This document shows positions 49,343-57,067 of a stretch of DNA of 64,000 bases, piece by piece. The DNA comes from Candidatus Dechloromonas phosphorivorans (lineage in GTDB: Bacteria > Pseudomonadota > Gammaproteobacteria > Burkholderiales > Rhodocyclaceae). Numbering within the stretch: position 1 is the first letter of the stretch; the number at the start of each line of letters is the position of its first letter. The translations under genes and the position numbers were made by a program. The notes below the pieces were generated by a model. That model made no database searches. It was not told the origin of the DNA and saw nothing but the letters and a program-made list of their open reading frames with translations. Location of the stretch: NCBI GenBank assembly GCA_016721185.1, contig JADKIP010000013.1, positions 152,001-216,000 on the forward strand. Reading direction: 5' to 3'.

Positions 49343-50614
49343 TTACAGGATCATCCCGGCGCCCACCGTGTTGTTGCTGCTCTCGTCGATGATGATGAAA
49401 GCGCCGGTGCCACGGTTTTCAAGGTAGGGATCAGCGAACAGCGGTTGCGCCAGCTTGAAGGTGACTTGCGCAATATCGTTCATCGCCAGCTTTTCAGCCG
49501 GTACTTTTTCCAGCGTGTTTACATCCAGACGATGGTCGATGGCGGCCAGCTTGGCTTTCGAGTCGCGCGTCGTATGGCGGATCAGATAGGTGCGGTTGCG
49601 GTCCATTGGCGCTTCGGCCATCCAGCAGACGGTGGCTTCGATCTGCTTGACGGCGGCCGGCACTTCGCTGGATTTGACGATCATGTCACCGCGCGAGGTG
49701 TCGATTTCGTCGGCCAGCAGAATGGTGATCGATTGCTCGGTGATCGCTTCCGGAATATCGACGCCGCCGATCTGGATGGCTTTCACCGTTGAGGTCAGGC
49801 CATTCGGCAATACGGTCACAGCGTCGCCAACCTTGATCGTGCCGGCTTCGATACGGCCCATGAAACCACGGTAGTCATGCAGGTCCGGATTGGCCGAATC
49901 CTGCGGTCGACAGACATATTGAACCGGAAAACGGAACTTCTCGGTGTGCTCAGTATGGGCGGCCGGGGCCACTTCCAGCATTTCAAGCAGGGTCGGGCCT
50001 TCGTACCAGTTCAGGTTGTCGCCGCGGTCGACAATCATGTCGCCATTCAAAGCCGACAGCGGAATGAAGCGGACGTCCTCGATCCCGACCTTGGCAGCGA
50101 ATTCAAGATATTCGCCCTTGATCCGCTCGTAGGTTTCCTGCGAGTAATCAGCCAGATCCATCTTGTTGATGGCGACGATCAGGTGCGGGATGCCGACCAG
50201 CGCAGCCAGCTTGGAGTGGCGGCGGGTTTGCGTCAGGACGCCCTTGCGCGCATCGATCAGGATGATGGCGAGGTTTGCCGTGGATGCGGCGGTCACCATG
50301 TTGCGGGTGTACTGCTCGTGGCCTGGCGCGTCGGCGATGATGTACTTGCGGGTGCCGGTCGAGAAATAGCGGTAGGCGACGTCGATGGTGATGCCCTGTT
50401 CGCGCTCGGCTTGCAGGCCGTCGGTGAGCAGCGACAGGTCGACCGCGCCCATGCCGCGCTTTTCGGAAGTGCGGGTGATGGCGGACAGCGTGTCGGCCAG
50501 GATGGTCTTGGTGTCGAACAGCAGGCGGCCGATCAGCGTGCTCTTACCGTCATCGACGCTGCCGCAGGTCAAAAAGCGGAGCAGGCCATGGTCTTCAATT
50601 TGGGGCGTGGTCAT
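49343..50614 (-). CDS. cysN: Sulfate adenylyltransferase large subunit CysN
   Basis: GTPase subunit of ATP sulfurylase, which activates sulfate to APS in assimilation. The 423-residue protein has G1 GSVDDGKST at residues 18-26, the DAPGHEQYTRNM switch region and NKMDLAD. It is not fused to an APS kinase (CysC), unlike longer CysNC forms. The ATG overlaps the cysD stop (TGATG), so the two subunits are coupled. Confidence 0.97.
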   Translation of the reverse strand: MTTPQIEDHGLLRFLTCGSVDDGKSTLIGRLLFDTKTILADTLSAITRTSEKRGMGAVDLSLLTDGLQAEREQGITIDVAYRYFSTGTRKYIIADAPGHEQYTRNMVTAASTANLAIILIDARKGVLTQTRRHSKLAALVGIPHLIVAINKMDLADYSQETYERIKGEYLEFAAKVGIEDVRFIPLSALNGDMIVDRGDNLNWYEGPTLLEMLEVAPAAHTEHTEKFRFPVQYVCRPQDSANPDLHDYRGFMGRIEAGTIKVGDAVTVLPNGLTSTVKAIQIGGVDIPEAITEQSITILLADEIDTSRGDMIVKSSEVPAAVKQIEATVCWMAEAPMDRNRTYLIRHTTRDSKAKLAAIDHRLDVNTLEKVPAEKLAMNDIAQVTFKLAQPLFADPYLENRGTGAFIIIDESSNNTVGAGMIL

Positions 50615-51543
50615 CAGAAGTAACCCTCTTTTTTACGTTGTTCCATGGAGGCATCGCTGGTCTGGTCGTCCAGACGGGTAGCGCCGCGCTCGGTGATGGT
50701 GGTGGTGGCGGTTTCGAGAACGATTTTGGAAACGTTGTCGGCATCCGATTCAACCGGTGCCGTGCAGGAAATGTCGCCGACGGTGCGGAAACGCACTTGC
50801 AGGTCGATGATCTCTTCACCGGGCCGAGACGGATTGGCAACTTCGCCGGAAACCAGCGGCACGTTGACCGGCACGATGGCGCCCTGGCGCATGACGATCG
50901 GGCGGGTGTGGGCGAAGTAGATCGACGGCAGTTCGAGGCCTTCGCGCTCGATGTATTGCCAGACGTCCATTTCCGTCCAGTTGGAGATCGGGAAGGCGCG
51001 GATGTTCTCGCCTTTATGGCTGCGGGCGTTGTAGAGGCTCCACAGTTCCGGGCGCTGGTTCTTCGGATCCCACTGGCCGAATTCGTCGCGGAAACTGAAG
51101 ATGCGTTCCTTGGCGCGGGCTTTTTCCTCATCGCGACGGGCACCGCCGATGCAGGCGTCGAAGCCGAATTCTTCAATGGCTTCGAGCAGGGTCACCGACT
51201 GATGCTTGTTGCGCGACTCGCCTTCATGCTTGAGGACGACCGTGCCGCGTTTCATCGAATCTTCAACGGAACGGACGATCAGCCGCTCGCCAAGTTCGGC
51301 AGCGCGCTGGTCGCGGAAGTTCACAACTTCGATGTAGTTGTGGCCGGTGTCGATGTGCATCAGCGGGAAGGGGAACTTGCCCGGGCGGAAAGCTTTTTCA
51401 GCTAGGCGCAGCAGGCAGAGCGAGTCCTTGCCGCCGGAGAAAAGCAGCACCGGGTTGGAACACTGGCCGGCCACTTCGCGCATGATGTGGATGGCTTCGG
51501 CTTCAAGCCAGTCGAGGTGAGTGAGGGTGGTGCGTTGATTCAT
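50614..51543 (-). CDS. cysD: Sulfate adenylyltransferase small subunit CysD
   Basis: Catalytic subunit of ATP sulfurylase, 309 residues, PAPS-reductase-like fold. The PP-loop SGGKDS is at residues 36-41, with later signatures FDACIGGARRDEEKARAKERIFS and NWTEMDVWQYI. It is the first gene of the cysDN operon. The 230 bases between it and sodC are A/T-rich and hold divergent promoters but no gene. Confidence 0.97.
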   Translation of the reverse strand: MNQRTTLTHLDWLEAEAIHIMREVAGQCSNPVLLFSGGKDSLCLLRLAEKAFRPGKFPFPLMHIDTGHNYIEVVNFRDQRAAELGERLIVRSVEDSMKRGTVVLKHEGESRNKHQSVTLLEAIEEFGFDACIGGARRDEEKARAKERIFSFRDEFGQWDPKNQRPELWSLYNARSHKGENIRAFPISNWTEMDVWQYIEREGLELPSIYFAHTRPIVMRQGAIVPVNVPLVSGEVANPSRPGEEIIDLQVRFRTVGDISCTAPVESDADNVSKIVLETATTTITERGATRLDDQTSDASMEQRKKEGYF

Positions 51544-51773
51544 CGCTGTGGAATCCGCTATGGATGTTGAGTGGCGCTATTGTATCAAGGGCTTAATATT
51601 CTTTTAAGAACGTCTGTATCTCTTGTTATTTCTATTTGATATAAATCGATGAAATTTTGAACATATTTTTTTCTGGCTTGTCATCAAATTAGCCGCCGGT
51701 ATTTGCTGTCCCCCAAAAGGGCATCCTGCGTCGTGTGTTCCACTTCAGACAGTTGAAAATTTGGGAGAAAGTC

Positions 51774-52283
51774 ATGAAAAATCATGTCGTTTTAGCCGTT
51801 GGCGTACTCACCGCTACCTTGCTCGGCGCTTGTGCCACCGGCCTGTCCGGGCCGTCTGCCAGTGCCCCCATGGCTGCCCGCTCTGGTAGCGCGGTATCCG
51901 GGAACGTGACTTTCAGCGAGCAGGGCGGTGTGCTGCGCGTTCAGGCGCAATTTGCCGGGTTGACCCCAGGCGAACACGGTTTTCATATTCATGAAGCGGG
52001 CGATTGCAGTGCGCCGGACGCCAGTAGCGCCAAGGGGCATTACAACCCGACGGCCAAGTCGCACGGTCATCACGACAGCGATAACCGGCATGGCGGCGAT
52101 ATGCCCAACCTGTCGGCCAATGCTCAGGGTGAAGCCCGGTTGAGCGCTGAAGTGAAAGGGGTGACGTTAAAGGAAATCCTGGGGCGCAGCGTTGTTGTGC
52201 ATGCTGACCCTGATGATTACAAATCGCAACCGGCGGGTAATTCCGGCAAGCGGGTGGCTTGCGGGGTCATCGCGGCCCATTGA
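51774..52283 (+). CDS. sodC: Copper/zinc superoxide dismutase, lipoprotein type
   Basis: Periplasmic Cu,Zn superoxide dismutase. 169 residues from ATG 51774 with GGGAGA upstream. A lipobox LLGAC (Cys 20) predicts membrane anchoring. Copper and zinc ligands are visible in HGFHIHEAGDC, in the His-rich KSHGHHDSDNRHGGDMPNL loop and in VVVHADPDD. A disulfide Cys lies near the end in VACGVI. It stands alone between cysDN and the next gene. Confidence 0.93.
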   Translation: MKNHVVLAVGVLTATLLGACATGLSGPSASAPMAARSGSAVSGNVTFSEQGGVLRVQAQFAGLTPGEHGFHIHEAGDCSAPDASSAKGHYNPTAKSHGHHDSDNRHGGDMPNLSANAQGEARLSAEVKGVTLKEILGRSVVVHADPDDYKSQPAGNSGKRVACGVIAAH

Positions 52284-52341
52284 TCGAACCTGTTTTAGCA
52301 GCCGCTAATAACCCGAATGACCCGAACGAAAAATACGGGTT

Positions 52342-53124
52342 TTAGCGGTTGACCGCAGCAATTGCCTCTGGCTGAACCTTTGCCCGCCACAGAGGGCTAT
52401 TTGGCGAGTTCTTGACCTCACCACCGCAGGCTTCGCTCAGTCGGGCGTACTCTTCCGGCGTGTCGATCAGCGCCTGAGCGGATTCAACCTTGAGCATTTC
52501 CCGATTGACATAAGGCAGCCAGCGCTCCTCCAGCTCCTTATTTACCCGCGCAAAACCTATGCCGGCGAGCCCACGCCAGACGTCGCCGGTCATGAAGCGA
52601 CGGCTAATGTCTTCCTGTACTGCTTGCTCAACTTTCGCGATATGCGCCTGATAGGTTTTGACGTGGCGCATCTCGTGCTCAAGAATTTCCTTGTAGGCGC
52701 AACTGCCCACCGGAAATTCCCTGCCGACGTAAACTGTCATCTGCTTGAAGCCGAGGGTTAGCGTGATTTGCGGGCTGGCACATTCGTAGCGCTCGGTGGC
52801 GTCCTGGATGGCGGGCATATTCAGTGCAAATTGTGCTATGCCATTGGTTCGGGTCAGGCCGAGTACTCGGCTGCCCGGCCGTAGTTTCTCGCCGCTCATG
52901 CTGGTTAATTGGCGATAGCTGTAACGGGTGTTGAAACTGATCTCTTCATCGAGATGCTTGATCGTGACCGAGGGCTTGGGTAGCTGCTCGCAAGCGTTGG
53001 CTTCTTCCGCTCGGGCCGGGCTCATCGCAAGCAGCGTCGCGAGGGCAAACAGGAAATGAAATCGGATATAAATCAGGGCGGTATCAAAGCCGAAATGCCG
53101 CGGCGAAAAGGTGCGAACAGCCAT
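52342..53124 (-). CDS. Exported hypothetical protein with HExxH motif
   Basis: 260 residues with a hydrophobic export segment (about 18-38, ending SPARA-E). The motif HEMRH at residues 150-154 (EILEHEMRHVKTYQ) is the zinc-metalloprotease pattern. No named family is recognised. The dispersed 13-mer lies at the very end of the gene, coding its last residues AAVNR. It precedes sodC's end convergently and follows fumC on the same strand by 11 bases. Confidence 0.72.
   Translation of the reverse strand: MAVRTFSPRHFGFDTALIYIRFHFLFALATLLAMSPARAEEANACEQLPKPSVTIKHLDEEISFNTRYSYRQLTSMSGEKLRPGSRVLGLTRTNGIAQFALNMPAIQDATERYECASPQITLTLGFKQMTVYVGREFPVGSCAYKEILEHEMRHVKTYQAHIAKVEQAVQEDISRRFMTGDVWRGLAGIGFARVNKELEERWLPYVNREMLKVESAQALIDTPEEYARLSEACGGEVKNSPNSPLWRAKVQPEAIAAVNR
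52348..52360 (-). repeat. Dispersed 13-mer, exact copy
   Basis: TGCTGCGGTCAAC on the - strand, at the last codons before the stop of the HExxH protein gene. Confidence 0.8.
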
Positions 53125-53135
53125 GTGCCGACCGA

Positions 53136-54524
53136 TCAGGTGCTCGGGCGAATCATCGTGGCCGGCACCACCCAGCGCTCGTAGTCTTCAGCCGTGACAT
53201 AGCCCAGCGCCAGCGCGGCCTGTTTCAGGGAGGTGTTTTCATGGCTGGCGCGTTTGGCGATTTCGGCCGCCTTGTCGTAACCGATATGCGGCACCAAGGC
53301 GGTCACCAGCATCAGCGAACGCGCCATTAAATCGCTGATGCGCTCGCGGTTGGCGCTGATGCCTTGTACGCAGTGGCGTTCAAAACTCTGCATGCCATCG
53401 GCCAGCAGGCGGAGGCTTTGCAAAAAATTGTGGGCGATTAGGGGTTTGAACACATTGAGCTCGAAATTGCCGGCCGCGCCGCCGATGCTGATGGCGACAT
53501 CGTTGCCCATGACCTGACAGCACAGCATGGTCAGTGCCTCGCACTGGGTTGGATTGACCTTGCCGGGCATGATCGAGCTGCCCGGTTCGTTTTCCGGGAT
53601 ACTCAGTTCGCCCAAACCGGAGCGCGGTCCGGAGGCCAGCCAGCGAATGTCGTTGGCGATTTTCATCAGCGCAACCGCCAGGGTTTTCAGGGCGCCGTGG
53701 GCGGCGACCAGGCCATCGTTGGCCGCGAGTGCGGCAAATTTGTTAGCGGCGCTGGTAAAAGGAAGCCCCGTTCGAGCGGCGAGTTCAGCGGCTACCCGCG
53801 TGCCGAATTCCGGGTGCGTATTCAGCCCCGTGCCGACCGCTGTGCCGCCAACGGCCAATGGGTAAAGCGACATCAGGCTGGCGCCGATCACGGCTTCGGC
53901 GTGTTTAAGTTGAGCGACGTAACCGGAAAACTCCTGGCCGAGCGAGAGGGGCGTCGCGTCTTGCAGGTGCGTCCGGCCAATCTTGATGATGTCGGCGAAT
54001 TCGGCAGCTTTCGCGTCGAGTGCTGCGGTCAACTGCAAAATTGCCGGCAAAACCGTATTCACGATGCCGATACCGGCGGCGACATGCATTGCCGTGGGAA
54101 AAATATCGTTCGAGGATTGCCCGAGATTGACCTCGTCGTTGGGGTGAACCAAGCGTTTGCTGCCTCGCTCGCCGCCGAGCAGTTCCGAGGCACGGTTGGC
54201 CAGTACCTCGTTAACATTCATATTGGTTTGCGTGCCGGAGCCGGTTTGCCAGACCGACAGCGGAAACTGGTTGGCATGTTGGCCACTGCCCACTTCATCG
54301 GCGGCGGTGATGATCGCCTGCGCTTTTGTGGTCGGCAACAGGCCAAGTTCTTGATTGACCTTGGCGCAACTCGCCTTGATCAGCGCCAAGGCGCCGATCA
54401 GTTCAATCGGCATGCGTTCGGACGAGATCGCGAAGTGGGCCAGCGAGCGCTGGGTTTGGGCGCCCCAAAGGCGATCCGTCGCGACTGCGATACTGCCGAA
54501 CGAGTCCTTTTCCAGCCGCGTCAT
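53136..54524 (-). CDS. fumC: Class II fumarate hydratase FumC
   Basis: Iron-free fumarase of the citric acid cycle. 462 residues from ATG 54524 (a GTG start 18 bases upstream is possible). The class signature GSSIMPGKVNPTQCE is present, with the substrate-site stretches GSGTQTNMNVNEV and GRTHLQDATP. The gene is eleven bases from the HExxH protein gene on the same strand. The dispersed 13-mer lies within it at 54021. Confidence 0.97.
   Translation of the reverse strand: MTRLEKDSFGSIAVATDRLWGAQTQRSLAHFAISSERMPIELIGALALIKASCAKVNQELGLLPTTKAQAIITAADEVGSGQHANQFPLSVWQTGSGTQTNMNVNEVLANRASELLGGERGSKRLVHPNDEVNLGQSSNDIFPTAMHVAAGIGIVNTVLPAILQLTAALDAKAAEFADIIKIGRTHLQDATPLSLGQEFSGYVAQLKHAEAVIGASLMSLYPLAVGGTAVGTGLNTHPEFGTRVAAELAARTGLPFTSAANKFAALAANDGLVAAHGALKTLAVALMKIANDIRWLASGPRSGLGELSIPENEPGSSIMPGKVNPTQCEALTMLCCQVMGNDVAISIGGAAGNFELNVFKPLIAHNFLQSLRLLADGMQSFERHCVQGISANRERISDLMARSLMLVTALVPHIGYDKAAEIAKRASHENTSLKQAALALGYVTAEDYERWVVPATMIRPST
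54021..54033 (+). repeat. Dispersed 13-mer, exact copy
   Basis: TGCTGCGGTCAAC on the + strand, antisense within fumC, where the gene reads LTAAL. Confidence 0.8.
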
Positions 54525-54557
54525 GGTTTTGGCCAATACCACCTAAGCCGCTGCCAA

Positions 54558-54797
54558 CTAATGCCGGGCGCGGAGTTCAACATTCAATTCGTCGACCACT
54601 TCTGCCCAGTCGGCATCGTCACGAATTGCCTCGCAGAGCAAGCTGGCCTGCGACGGGCTCCAGAAATCCGCCTCATGCAGTTTTACCGCTTCGGCCAGTG
54701 GCCGATGGGTGGCGATAAAGCGGGCGATCGCTGCGTCATCATTCGCCAGCCCGAGTTGGGCAAACAGGTTACTCATTTTGTGTACCGGACGTTCCAT
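54558..54797 (-). CDS. DUF2789 family protein
   Basis: 79 residues from ATG 54797 behind GGAGG. It matches the DUF2789 pattern: MERPVHKMSNLFAQLGL at the start, FIATHRPLAEAVKLHEADFW, then CEAIRDDADWAEVVDELN. Small cytosolic proteins of unknown function, common in gamma- and betaproteobacteria. It lies just upstream of fumC on the same strand. Confidence 0.85.
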   Translation of the reverse strand: MERPVHKMSNLFAQLGLANDDAAIARFIATHRPLAEAVKLHEADFWSPSQASLLCEAIRDDADWAEVVDELNVELRARH

Positions 54798-54857
54798 GAT
54801 TCGATCCTCCCAATATTCAAACAACCTGATAGTCAGATGCGATCCTGCCGCTTAGGT

Positions 54858-55250
54858 TCAGGCTACCGCGAATCGCCCACGCAAATAATTGATGATCTCG
54901 TTCGACTCGTACATCCATTGCGTGTTGCCGGTCGGGTCGGAAATCTTCAGGCAAGGCACTTTGGCTTTGCCGCCACCACGCACCAGTTCGCTGCGGTTTT
55001 CGCCTTCTTGCTGGGCATCAAGCTGTTCGATGTTGAGTGAAAGGCGGCGCATTTCCTGCCGAACCTTGATGCAGAAAGGGCAGGTCTTGTATTGATAAAG
55101 AACCATCTCGCGGCATTGTTGATCCACCGCCGACTGCACGGCCGGTGGGCGCACAACGCCTTTCGGGCGGCCGATGAATTCTCCCAGCAGCATGAAGGGG
55201 CCGATGATGACGCGCAGGGTTTTGAAGAATGCTCTGATGATGATTTTCAT
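54858..55250 (-). CDS. Glutaredoxin-like protein with N-terminal membrane-proximal segment
   Basis: 130 residues. The N-terminal about 30 residues are basic and hydrophobic (AFFKTLRVIIGPFMLLGEFI), possibly a membrane anchor. A glutaredoxin-type domain follows, with the active-site CPFC at residues 57-60 (YQYKTCPFCIKVRQEM), a KVPCLKI strand with the usual cis-proline and YESNEIINYL. It could be a monothiol or dithiol oxidoreductase; the partner is unknown. Confidence 0.88.
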   Translation of the reverse strand: MKIIIRAFFKTLRVIIGPFMLLGEFIGRPKGVVRPPAVQSAVDQQCREMVLYQYKTCPFCIKVRQEMRRLSLNIEQLDAQQEGENRSELVRGGGKAKVPCLKISDPTGNTQWMYESNEIINYLRGRFAVA

Positions 55251-55574
55251 GGTTGATACCGGATAAGTTAAAAGTGATAGGCCGGATCAAACCTTGAAGC
55301 ACGCCGGCATTCTGGCTGGATTCAAGGCTGGCCCCGGTGCCAGATTAATGTTTTTTCAGTCAATCAGGGTGGTGGTGGCGCTTGCCCTGAAGCCTGATGA
55401 TTATTTCCAGAACGTCTGTAGCGACGATCTGGACTAAACAAGTCGATCCTTCGAGTTCACGCTGAGTCCGAAGTTCGCACAATGCTCACCCGGCAAGCCG
55501 GTTGATTGATTTTTGCGGCACAATTGCGCCGCCCCATCTTGTATTCGATTCTCAACATGCACAAAGGCATATCC
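55251..55574. other. Gene-free region between glutaredoxin-like and FKBP genes
   Basis: 324 bases with no gene I can support. It should contain the divergent promoters of the two genes. A small hairpin ACCCGGCAAGCCGGTT lies at 55489-55504, and no dispersed motif copy is seen. Confidence 0.5.
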
Positions 55575-55982
55575 ATGCAAAAACTGGCTACAAGCATCGC
55601 AGCAATTCTTTTCGCCATTTCTTTCCAGGCGCAGGCAGCAGAACCCAAAGAGGTGAAGACCGCCTCCGGGATTGGCATCACCATGCTTAAAGAGGGCACG
55701 GGCGCTAATCCGAAAGTGACCGACACGGTCAAGGTGCACTATCGTGGCACGCTGGAAAATGGTCAGGAGTTCGACAGCTCTTACAAGCGCGGCGAGCCTG
55801 CTACTTTTCCGTTGCGCCGGGTAATTCCGTGCTGGACCGAAGGTGTCCAGAGCATCAAGGTAGGCGGCAAGGCCAAGCTGGTTTGCCCGTCGAATATGGC
55901 CTATGGCAACCAGAGCGTACCAGGCATTCCGCCCAATTCAACGCTGATTTTTGAAGTTGAATTGCTCGATATCGCCAAGTAA
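55575..55982 (+). CDS. FKBP-type peptidyl-prolyl isomerase, exported
   Basis: 135 residues from ATG 55575, with a signal peptide (about 1-21, ending AQA-A). One FKBP domain follows: VKVHYRGTLENGQEFDSSY, ATFPLRRVIPCWTEGVQ, KLVCPSNMAYGNQSVP and PPNSTLIFEVELL. It is a periplasmic folding catalyst. Two in-frame upstream starts exist (55506, 55557), but they would bury the signal peptide. Confidence 0.92.
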   Translation: MQKLATSIAAILFAISFQAQAAEPKEVKTASGIGITMLKEGTGANPKVTDTVKVHYRGTLENGQEFDSSYKRGEPATFPLRRVIPCWTEGVQSIKVGGKAKLVCPSNMAYGNQSVPGIPPNSTLIFEVELLDIAK

Positions 55983-55991
55983 GAAATGATT

Positions 55992-56026
55992 TCCGCGCCT
56001 TGCCCAATGAATGGGAAGGGCGCGGA
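55992..56026. terminator. Hairpin between FKBP and DUF2860 genes
   Basis: TCCGCGCC-T-TGCCCA pairs with TGGGA-A-GGGCGCGGA, a stem of about 13 bp with a small internal bulge between convergent genes. A bidirectional terminator is likely, although the T runs are short. Confidence 0.6.
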
Positions 56027-56041
56027 GATTAATCCAGTCGT

Positions 56042-57037
56042 TTAGAACTTGTAGCGCAAACCCAAGCCGATACGTTTGAAATCGGCATTGAAAAAGTCGA
56101 TATCAGCGTCGGATTTGCCATACGACGCATTGACATAGCCACCCAGCCATTTGTAGCCGAACAACCCCTGGCGCAAGTAATTCACGCCCAGCGCATAGTC
56201 GGTGCTGTCGGCCTTGCGGTTGCCGAACAGCGGATGGCCTGCGTCATAACTTTGCTGTGCGATGTAAAGGCTGGCCGAGAAGGTGTCGTTGCCGGCATTG
56301 AACCCGTAGTCGAGCTTGAAACCCGTGGTGTTATTGCGCATGGCCTTGCCGTCCAGATTGTCCTTGCCGAAAATCAGGCCGGGTGACAGGAAGTGGCGCG
56401 GCGCGAACTCCCAGTCATACGAAACCCGCAGCCGGCTGGTCGTGCCATTGCGATCAAGTTGTGCGATCTGATCCGCCGTCAAAGTTGTACTTCGGCCACT
56501 TTCCTCGCTGTAAATGTCGATTCGGCGGCTGGTCAGATCGACGCTGAAACGGGAGCCCATGATGCCCTCCCAGCCAAGACGAACGCCCTTGGTGTCGCGT
56601 TTGGTTTCTTCACGGGTGGCATTTGTTTTGTACGGGTCGGCCCACACTTCGTTCGGCGCAATACCACTGAATACCAAGCCAGCCGACAAAATGCCCCGGT
56701 TGGCGATTTCCTGACGAACGCCGAGCAATTGCGTGAAGTCGAAGCGCAATGCATCGTGAATCTGGTTGCCCAGCACGAACTGGGTACGTGACTCTGCCAG
56801 CGTGTATCGCAGATCGAAACGGATCATCGGCGAAGTGACGCTGTGCCCTTGCGGGCTGCCCAGATTGTCGATGCGCTCGTGCTCGTCGCTTTTGTAGAAA
56901 TTGGAAGCGATGTCGCCATAGACCGCACCGGCTGTCACCGAGCCGGAAAAGCCGTTCTCCCGGGCAATCGGGTTGATCTGCGCCTGGCTGATGCCGGTGA
57001 CGAGCAGGGCGGTAGTGGCCAGAATTATTTTTCGCAT
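56042..57037 (-). CDS. DUF2860 outer-membrane beta-barrel-like protein
   Basis: 331 residues with a signal peptide (ending ISQA-Q) and the DUF2860 opening INPIARENGFSGSVTAGAVYG. The rest has alternating beta strands and ends in the outer-membrane C-terminal pattern (IGLGLRYKF, final Phe). Function unknown. It lies 30 bases downstream of the ycaO gene on the same strand and may be cotranscribed. Confidence 0.85.
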   Translation of the reverse strand: MRKIILATTALLVTGISQAQINPIARENGFSGSVTAGAVYGDIASNFYKSDEHERIDNLGSPQGHSVTSPMIRFDLRYTLAESRTQFVLGNQIHDALRFDFTQLLGVRQEIANRGILSAGLVFSGIAPNEVWADPYKTNATREETKRDTKGVRLGWEGIMGSRFSVDLTSRRIDIYSEESGRSTTLTADQIAQLDRNGTTSRLRVSYDWEFAPRHFLSPGLIFGKDNLDGKAMRNNTTGFKLDYGFNAGNDTFSASLYIAQQSYDAGHPLFGNRKADSTDYALGVNYLRQGLFGYKWLGGYVNASYGKSDADIDFFNADFKRIGLGLRYKF

Positions 57038-57067
57038 GATCTTTTGCCCAGGTGAATTTGACGATTT

